Source of the DNA: Treponema sp.
GTDB lineage: Bacteria > Spirochaetota > Spirochaetia > Treponematales > Breznakiellaceae
Direction of reading: 5' to 3'
DNA: 6,029 nt
NCBI GenBank assembly: GCA_031273405.1
Contig: JAISRW010000112.1
Coordinates: forward strand, 1-6,029
The notes below the pieces were generated by a model. The model worked only from the letters and a program-made list of their open reading frames with translations, made no database searches and was not told the origin of the DNA. Positions 1 to 4,413 of this stretch are shown one piece after another. Position 1 is the stretch's first letter. The number at the start of each line of letters is the position of its first letter. The translations under genes were made by a program, and so were the position numbers.

Positions 1-1070
1 AGGTACGCCTTGAGCCAGCGGCCGTCGGACCAGAGGCGGTGCATGGGGTTGGCGTCGTCCACGGGGAGAAGGTAGCGGGAAAAATCGACCCCGGAATAAT
101 CGGGAAAAACCGTCCGGGCCGCTTCGTCGTCCAGCAGCCGCTGAGCTTCGGTCCGATTGCGGATTTCTTCGCCCTCCGCCGGGGCAGAAGGGGAAAGCAG
201 GGAGGCGAGGAAGCCGTAGCCCCTGTCCAGGGAAAGATGATCGAAATAACGGAAAAAATCCCCGCCCCGCAAAAAGCGCAGTTCCGTATTGACATAGCCG
301 CCCCCGGCCACGGTCTCCGCCCGGCTGCCGAACCGGGCCTTTGCCGAGGCGGCGCAGAAAAGAGCCCCCCCAAGGCAGCCGGAGAAGGGGATGGTAAGGC
401 CCAGAAGGAGGCGGGATGAAGGGGAGGCCAGGGCCTCAAGGCGATCCCATTCCTCTTCCAGAAAGGGCCGGTAAAAATGCTCCAGTATAAAGCCCCCGAG
501 ACTCTTTTCCACCGCCGCAAAATCCCCGAATCCCCCGGAGCGGGAAAGGGTCGGCAGGTAACGGATGAGGCTGAACCGGCTGTCTGCCGTGAGGGTGATA
601 AAATCCGAGAGATCCTCCAGGAGGCGGCTTGCCAGGAGGGGCGCTTTATCCGGCGGAACCTCGCCGCCCAGGGCCGCCGTAAAGGCGTCGGAACGGGGGC
701 CGCCGGGGACTACGCCGTTGGCCAGGCTGAGGAGGTGGCCCCATTCCCGGTCCTTCCCCCGCAGAAAGGCCGTGAGGCGGTCGACGGAGGCAAGCCAGAG
801 GTCCTCCTCGGAAAGGAAGCGCAGGACTATGTTCCGTATCTTTTTAGTCCACCCCGCGCTCTCCGCCTCCCGGCGGGCATGGGCGAAAATAAGCTCCAGC
901 CCCCGGCGGCAGAATATCCTCTCGAAAAGCCCTATGGAATGATCCAGAACCCTGGCCTTAAAGCCCCGCTTTTCCAGAAAGGCCGCCAGATAATAGGGGG
1001 CCGGATAGGGACCGTTAAGCTGGACCATGGGAGGCTGAATCAGGATTATCTCCGTCCCCGCCCCCTTCAC
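1..1070 (-). CDS. B12-binding domain radical SAM protein (partial, C-terminal part outside window)
   Basis: The minus strand is open from a GTG at 1070 to the window edge: 356 complete codons and no stop. The N-terminus (residues 8-49, with IILIQPP, a Pro-Tyr segment, then a helix ending RGF and VLDHS) is the first half of a cobalamin-binding Rossmann fold. The second half is at about 221-300: GLTIPFSGC (224-232), the glycine turn VAGGGYVNTELR (254-265), then FDHLSLDRG (276-284). About 170 residues are inserted between the halves. The last visible segment, NPMHRLWSDGRW (341-352), is what I recall preceding the CxxxCxxC iron-sulfur motif in one family of B12-dependent radical SAM proteins, so that motif should lie just past position 1. 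The classical DxHxxG cobalamin ligand motif is absent, as in many B12 radical SAM enzymes. The GTG start is chosen because the next ATG (codon 15) would remove the first beta-strand, and because GTG overlaps the upstream stop as GTGA. Family membership is well supported; the substrate is unknown. Confidence 0.85.
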   Translation of the reverse strand, partial: MKGAGTEIILIQPPMVQLNGPYPAPYYLAAFLEKRGFKARVLDHSIGLFERIFCRRGLELIFAHARREAESAGWTKKIRNIVLRFLSEEDLWLASVDRLTAFLRGKDREWGHLLSLANGVVPGGPRSDAFTAALGGEVPPDKAPLLASRLLEDLSDFITLTADSRFSLIRYLPTLSRSGGFGDFAAVEKSLGGFILEHFYRPFLEEEWDRLEALASPSSRLLLGLTIPFSGCLGGALFCAASAKARFGSRAETVAGGGYVNTELRFLRGGDFFRYFDHLSLDRGYGFLASLLSPSAPAEGEEIRNRTEAQRLLDDEAARTVFPDYSGVDFSRYLLPVDDANPMHRLWSDGRWLKAY

Positions 1071-1267
1071 TTTAACCCTTCTTTCCTGACAAAGGAAAAG
1101 CAATGCTTCCCCGTAGAAAGGAAGACTTCATGGGAGGGCAGATTGCGACATTTGACGCCGAAGAGCCGGCAAGCCCTGGGAAAGGAGACATCCCAGGTTA
1201 CTTTAAAATGCACACATTCCAGGCAGTTAGGGGCCCTGTCCGGCGTTGGTACGGAATCAGCGGACAT
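1067..1267 (-). CDS. Small conserved five-cysteine protein (66 aa)
   Basis: This encodes 66 residues with cysteines at 15, 18, 33, 40 and 56. The pattern opens with CLEC, continues with a TWD motif (24-26), FPRAC (29-33), LFGVKC (35-40), LPS (43-45) and STGKHCFSF (51-59). I recognise this as a small family common in spirochaetes, where some entries carry the doubtful label uracil-DNA glycosylase; it is far too short to be that enzyme. The cysteines suggest a metal or iron-sulfur site, which is inference. There is no signal peptide, so it should be cytosolic. The ATG at 1267 is the first possible start after an in-frame TAG. No Shine-Dalgarno lies before it, but a promoter sits immediately upstream. 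Its TGA overlaps the GTG of the following radical SAM gene, so the two are probably translated together. Confidence 0.8.
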   Translation of the reverse strand: MSADSVPTPDRAPNCLECVHFKVTWDVSFPRACRLFGVKCRNLPSHEVFLSTGKHCFSFVRKEGLK

Positions 1268-1273
1268 GAGGCC

Positions 1274-1302
1274 AGTATAACGCGGAAAGCTCCCAAAACC
1301 AA
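1274..1302 (-). promoter_or_regulatory. Candidate promoter for the Cys-rich/radical SAM operon (leaderless)
   Basis: Read on the minus strand, TTGGTT (1302-1297) is followed after exactly 17 bases by TATACT (1279-1274), which matches the -10 consensus at five of six positions. Six bases (GGCCTC) then separate the -10 box from the ATG at 1267, so the expected transcription start falls on or beside the A of the start codon. The lack of a ribosome binding site upstream of that ATG fits a leaderless transcript. The -35 box is only a partial match. Confidence 0.5.
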
Positions 1303-1334
1303 GCGGCGGACCTTGGGGGGAATTTTTAAGCTAG

Positions 1335-1380
1335 CAGTTGCGCTTCGTACCTAAAGGGGAAAATTTGACCCCGGCAACTG
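1335..1380. repeat. Nested inverted-repeat element containing the AAATTTGACCCC motif
   Basis: CAGTTGC (1335-1341) and GCAACTG (1374-1380) form a 7-bp inverted repeat. Nested within it are GGGG (1356-1359) and CCCC (1369-1372) around an AT-rich centre. The 12-mer AAATTTGACCCC at 1361-1372 recurs exactly at 2787-2798. The element lies in the divergent region between two gene starts, so a terminator role is unlikely; it could be an operator or the remnant of a dispersed palindromic repeat. Confidence 0.35.
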
Positions 1381-1401
1381 TCGAGTTCCATATATATTAG
1401 T

Positions 1402-1470
1402 GTTGTTTGAATTATTTTCTGGAATAATACCGCTATATCTGGTGTTATCACGTTGTTTTTTGAATTTTTG
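1402..1470 (+). repeat. Two imperfect direct repeats 50 bp apart upstream of a promoter
   Basis: GTTGTTTGAATTATTTT (1402-1418) and GTTGTTTTTTGAATTTTTG (1452-1470) share the pattern GTTGTTT, a short T run, GAATT and T-rich sequence. Their starts are 50 bp apart, close to five helical turns, and both lie just upstream of the -35 box at 1483. This could be a pair of activator sites or simply AT-rich upstream DNA. Confidence 0.3.
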
Positions 1471-1482
1471 GACACCCTGCGC

Positions 1483-1510
1483 TTGACTCTTTATGAAAAC
1501 CGGGTATAAT
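1483..1510 (+). promoter_or_regulatory. Sigma-70-type promoter of the RlpA-like gene
   Basis: TTGACT (1483-1488, five of six consensus bases) is followed after 16 bp by a perfect TATAAT (1505-1510). Transcription should begin near 1517, giving a leader of about 44 bases before the ATG at 1561. This is the best promoter match in the window. Confidence 0.75.
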
Positions 1511-1548
1511 AATCCCAGCCAAGCGGATGATAAGTCCGTATAAAAAAA

Positions 1549-1555
1549 TGAGGAG
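1549..1555 (+). promoter_or_regulatory. Ribosome binding site deciding the RlpA-like gene start
   Basis: The purine-rich TGAGGAG ends at 1555, five bases before the ATG at 1561. An in-frame GTG at 1555-1557 overlaps this site and therefore cannot use it, so the ATG at 1561 is preferred. Confidence 0.7.
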
Positions 1556-1560
1556 TGAAA

Positions 1561-2538
1561 ATGCGTATTCCGGCATTATTCTTTTTTACTCTTGTTTGCG
1601 TTATGGCGCTTTCCGCCCAAACGCAGGACGGATCGGGGACCTGGTACGAAACCGAATCCAAGGGACTCTTCGCTTCCCACGCAGATTGGCCGTTTGGAAC
1701 CCGCATACGGGTAACAAATTTGCAAAACAACAAACAGGTAATTGTTACCATCGATAACCGTATCAACCAAAGCCCGGACCGGATCGTGGATATTTCCAAA
1801 GCCGCGGCGGAAAACATAGGGATGAACCCTGGAACAACCCCGGTGCGGATCGAGGTCATAAGCCGTCGGTCCCCTTCGACCTCCGCGGTGGTGGAGACGT
1901 CGCGTCCGACCTCGCCTCCGCCCCTCCCCCCAGCGCCTGTGGTAGTGGAGACGCCGCGTCCGGCCACCCCCCCGACGCCTGCGGTGGTGGAGACGTCGCG
2001 TCCGGCCACCCCCCCGGCGCCCGCGGTGGTGGAGACATCGCGTCCGGCCACCCCCCCGGCGCCTGCGGTGGTGGAGACGCCGCCTCCGGCCACCCCTAAA
2101 CAGCCTGAGCCGGCTGCTGTCACCCAGCCGGTCCAGGCAGCCCCAGTTGGAGTATCCCCGCAAACAGTTGTTACCATAAACATCTGGGGAGAAAGAAACG
2201 TGAAGATTCAAAGCAACCCCGTCTCTTCGGGGAGATCGGCTGTAACGGTAATACCCGCCGGGGCGCCCCGGCCAGCTTCCACACAGATTTTGACTCATAT
2301 GCCCGCCGTCCCAAGGGGGCCTTTTTACCGCCTGCAAGTCGGTTCCTTTCTGGAGGTGAAAAACGCCGTCAATACCCTCAACCGTCTCCGGACGGCGGGT
2401 TTTTCCCCGTACTATGAACGGTACGGAAATTATTACCGGGTGGTTATACTCGGCGTCAGAGCTGCCGATGTACAAGGTATGGTCTCGCGCCTCGGAACCA
2501 TCGGCTTTCAGGAAGTTCTGGTTAGAGGGCAGTATTAA
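1561..2538 (+). CDS. Secreted RlpA-like double-psi beta-barrel protein with C-terminal SPOR domain
   Basis: The protein has 325 residues. Residues 1-19 are a signal peptide (charged start, FFFTLVCVM core, ALSA then Q), with no lipobox, so it should be a soluble periplasmic protein. Residues 24-100 are an RlpA-type double-psi beta-barrel, shown by GTWY (26-29), WPFGTRIRVTNL (43-54), VIVTIDNR (60-67) and RIVDISKAAAENIGM (74-88). Residues 109-180 are a Pro/Thr/Val-rich linker with five VVET repeats. A further linker leads to a SPOR domain at 255-325 (FYRLQVGSF, then AGFSPYYERYGNYYRVVI). SPOR domains bind septal peptidoglycan stripped of stem peptides, and RlpA proteins are lytic transglycosylases or their inactive relatives. 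The TASGE loop with its Glu is missing and the usual NDRGP is DNRIN, so activity is doubtful. It probably acts in cell-wall remodelling or division and is transcribed alone from the 1483 promoter. Confidence 0.85.
   Translation: MRIPALFFFTLVCVMALSAQTQDGSGTWYETESKGLFASHADWPFGTRIRVTNLQNNKQVIVTIDNRINQSPDRIVDISKAAAENIGMNPGTTPVRIEVISRRSPSTSAVVETSRPTSPPPLPPAPVVVETPRPATPPTPAVVETSRPATPPAPAVVETSRPATPPAPAVVETPPPATPKQPEPAAVTQPVQAAPVGVSPQTVVTINIWGERNVKIQSNPVSSGRSAVTVIPAGAPRPASTQILTHMPAVPRGPFYRLQVGSFLEVKNAVNTLNRLRTAGFSPYYERYGNYYRVVILGVRAADVQGMVSRLGTIGFQEVLVRGQY
1885..2106 (+). repeat. In-frame 42-bp tandem repeats (Pro-rich linker)
   Basis: There are five copies of a unit encoding roughly AVVETSRPATPPAP, starting at 1885, 1939, 1981, 2023 and 2065. 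The first is 54 bp because of a Pro-rich insertion; the next three are exactly 42 bp, and the last runs into the PKQPEP linker. The copies starting at 1981 and 2023 are nearly identical at the DNA level, pointing to recent slippage or unequal exchange. The unit length preserves the reading frame, so copy number can change without breaking the protein. Confidence 0.9.
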
Positions 2539-2548
2539 AGCAAGCGCA

Positions 2549-2695
2549 AGAGGCTTTCCCAAAATTTCAGTTTTGGGAAGGCAGCCTTAAATTTACATGA
2601 AAAGCGGGTCATCTTTAGCCCGATTAGATCACTTTTTCGGAAGCATTTCTCATCGAATCGCAGGTTTGTACTAACCGGGTTTTGGGAAAGCCTCT
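2549..2695. repeat. 16-bp perfect inverted repeat with an alternative local hairpin
   Basis: AGAGGCTTTCCCAAAA (2549-2564) is the exact reverse complement of TTTTGGGAAAGCCTCT (2680-2695). The left arm can also pair with TTTTGGGAAGG (2571-2581) to form an 11-bp hairpin with one wobble and a six-base loop, starting only about 14 bases after the RlpA-like stop codon. No T-run follows either structure, so neither is a standard intrinsic terminator. The 147-bp span with terminal inverted repeats could be a small non-autonomous element, but I see no clear target duplication. Confidence 0.6.
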
Positions 2696-2851
2696 ATAAG
2701 ACAGATTATCTTAAAAAAATAGTTTCCCGGCAGGACGAACCCCGTAAACAATGCGGCGCCTGCAAGATACCCCGGCCCTTTAGTCTAAATTTGACCCCCA
2801 ATTCGATGCCCGATTACCCTTTTCCCAAGCGCCGGTCCAACACTAACCGAA

Positions 2852-2881
2852 TTGTGGATCATTCGCCTTAATATATATTAA
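2852..2881 (+). promoter_or_regulatory. Weak candidate promoter and AT palindrome upstream of the barrel gene
   Basis: TTGTGG (2852-2857) and TATATT (2874-2879) are 16 bp apart and could serve as a promoter. The -10 candidate lies inside the perfect 14-bp palindrome TTAATATATATTAA (2868-2881), which could be an operator or just AT-rich sequence. The transcript leader would be nearly 190 bases long, so a closer promoter cannot be excluded. Confidence 0.3.
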
Positions 2882-3074
2882 ATAATACCGATAAATAAAC
2901 AAGTGAGGAATGAGGTAAAGCCGTCAACAAGATCGCTTCTTTATGGAAGAAATGGAAGAAACAGACCATCCATGCGTAACAGAGCGGCCATGCGATTGGC
3001 GCCGCGGCGGATAAACTCATAGACGGGAAGTTCCGGACCAGGAGGATGGTTAAAAAATCCAGGTTTAACTATTT

Positions 3075-4343
3075 ATGTATAAAAAACCTTTCTTTCTGTT
3101 ACCCTATTGTTATTTCCTCTTTTTCTTATCTGTCCCGATAGCGGCCCAGGATGTCCCTGCGGAGGGCGCAGGCGTCTCGGGCTCTTCTCTTCTGACCGGC
3201 GTGGCGGTCATGCCTTTTAGCGGCGATAATGAAACCATCGGAGTAGAATTTCAGGAGGCTATTATGGACCAGCTCCCGATTCTCAACCCCGTACCCTACG
3301 CCCCCCGGCCGGTCTTCGTTGAGGACTTTCCCGAAATCAGCGGCCTCCCGGTTGACGAGCCTCCCGATCCGTTCTATCTGGGAGACTCTCCGTATGCCTT
3401 AACCGGGGAGTATTATTTTGATGACGAAGCAATGCTGCATTTGATGGTCTGGCTGTGGAATTCTGCCAACGGGAGCCTGGTATATGTCGATCATCTGCTT
3501 GCCGAAGATATTGAAGAGGCGAAAGGTTATCTGCCCCCTATGATCACCTGGATTTTTTCCAGAATAGGATCCGATGATGGGCCGTCCTTACGGGAGACGG
3601 TAGTGTATATGGGGGACAAAGAAACCCTGAAAGTGGGAACAATCTCAGGCAGAGGCGAAACTTCGGGCATGGAAGAAACCCTGGCTACGGATCCCTTTCC
3701 GGAAAAAACCCTGGCTGTCTTCTCTGCCATAGAAGATGATCCGCTAAACCGCCGGCTGTACATAGGCTTCAGTGCGGGCTTTTCCCTGAATTCTTACACT
3801 GTTGCCGGCAGCGGGAATAACAATGTCATGAACCAGAACTTCTCCTATCGACAAACCGTTCTCGGGGAGTTCCGTATCCTACCCTGGCTGAGCATCCAGA
3901 CGGAAATTGCTTTTACCATGGATACCCTCACCATTAGTACGTCCAGGTTTGTCGCCAACAACTATCTCAGCTATGTAGACCATATCAGCAACATGACCCT
4001 GATACTTCCCCTGATCGTTAAATTTCCCTTCCGGTTCAGCTTCATGATTTTTTCCCCCTATGCCGGCGGTTATTTCTTCCTGCCTCTGGGACCAATGGTG
4101 CAGGAAACCAACAATATCTACGAAAATAGCGGCAGCTATAGCTATACGGTCTCCCCGCCCCTGGGCCTTTTAGCGGGAGCGGGGATTGGCTTCCGTCTGG
4201 GACCGGGCATCCTCTTTGGCGAAACGCGGTACAGTACCGATTTGGGAGTCACAAAAGTGGAAAAAAAATCGCTTGCCTATACCCGATCCCGGTTAACCAT
4301 AGCTTTGGGTTATCAGTTCGGCATCTGGGGCAAGAGCAAATAG
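3075..4343 (+). CDS. Outer-membrane beta-barrel protein with N-terminal periplasmic domain
   Basis: The protein has 422 residues. Residues 1-24 form a signal peptide (MYKK, a long aromatic/Leu core, then IAA before Q25). Residues of about 39-163 form a soluble alpha/beta domain: it opens with LLTGVAVMPFSGD, continues through ALTGEYYFDD and VWLWNSANGSLVYVDHLLAEDIEEA, and ends YLPPMITWIFSRIG. This recalls treponeme envelope proteins with a CsgG/TolB-N-like nucleotide-free fold, which is only a resemblance. A linker of about 60 residues follows. From R226 to the C-terminus, alternating hydrophobic and aromatic strands (LYIGFSAGFS, VLGEFRILPWLSIQTEIAF, FSPYAGGYFFL, LGLLAGAGIGFRLG, RLTIALGYQFGIW) indicate an outer-membrane beta-barrel of roughly eight strands. 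TAA lies in frame nine bases before the ATG, so 3075 is the earliest start. Only a weak AGG at 3061-3063 could be its ribosome site. The specific function is unknown. Confidence 0.8.
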   Translation: MYKKPFFLLPYCYFLFFLSVPIAAQDVPAEGAGVSGSSLLTGVAVMPFSGDNETIGVEFQEAIMDQLPILNPVPYAPRPVFVEDFPEISGLPVDEPPDPFYLGDSPYALTGEYYFDDEAMLHLMVWLWNSANGSLVYVDHLLAEDIEEAKGYLPPMITWIFSRIGSDDGPSLRETVVYMGDKETLKVGTISGRGETSGMEETLATDPFPEKTLAVFSAIEDDPLNRRLYIGFSAGFSLNSYTVAGSGNNNVMNQNFSYRQTVLGEFRILPWLSIQTEIAFTMDTLTISTSRFVANNYLSYVDHISNMTLILPLIVKFPFRFSFMIFSPYAGGYFFLPLGPMVQETNNIYENSGSYSYTVSPPLGLLAGAGIGFRLGPGILFGETRYSTDLGVTKVEKKSLAYTRSRLTIALGYQFGIWGKSK

Positions 4344-4357
4344 AACAAGGAGAGGGG

Positions 4358-4376
4358 AAAAAACCGCGAAGGCGCA
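4358..4376 (-). terminator. Weak candidate terminator of the helicase gene
   Basis: Downstream of the helicase stop on the minus strand, a short GC stem (CGC, loop CTTC, GCG) is followed by six T residues (4363-4358). The stem is only three perfect pairs, so this is a weak intrinsic terminator at best. The 70-bp gap serves two converging genes, and no better hairpin with a T-run is visible for the plus-strand gene. Confidence 0.3.
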
Positions 4377-4413
4377 TCAGACCGTAGGGCCGTGTGGTCA
4401 GTGGTTAAATTTC

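Larger units (their letters stand above)
2539..3074. other. 536-bp intergenic region without a convincing gene
   Basis: I find no open frame here with both a plausible start signal and a recognisable product. It holds the 16-bp inverted repeat at 2549-2695, a possible weak stem between GCAGG (2730-2734) and CCTGC (2759-2763), the 12-mer AAATTTGACCCC at 2787-2798, an AT palindrome at 2868-2881 and a more GC-rich patch at about 2960-3012. A 39-codon GTG frame (2903-3022) has no ribosome site and no recognisable product. The patch may be a decayed gene remnant. Confidence 0.5.

Noticed and set aside
39..1280. Plus-strand open frames at 39-419, 477-1280 and 565-942.
   Set aside because: They lie antisense to the radical SAM and Cys-rich genes, have low-complexity Arg/Gly/Pro-rich products and no ribosome sites, and the minus-strand products show clear family motifs.
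1365..1398. TTGACC with TATATT as a second promoter for the RlpA-like gene.
   Set aside because: The spacing is 22 bp, too long for a standard promoter, and a much better one lies at 1483-1510.
1885..2106. Possible CRISPR-like array because of regular repeats.
   Set aside because: The repeats are contiguous, in-frame and coding, with no spacers between them.
1491..2562. Long minus-strand frames (230 and 328 codons) opposite the RlpA-like gene.
   Set aside because: Their products are repetitive Gly/Arg-rich mirror images of the Pro-rich repeat, while the plus strand has a promoter, ribosome site, signal peptide and two known domains.
2903..3022. A 39-codon GTG frame in the intergenic region.
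   Set aside because: It has no ribosome site and no recognisable product; it may be part of a decayed gene but cannot be supported.
4381..4402. GACC/GGTC stem in the gap between the converging genes as a terminator.
   Set aside because: It has only four firm pairs plus two wobble pairs around an eight-base loop, and no T-run follows it on the plus strand.
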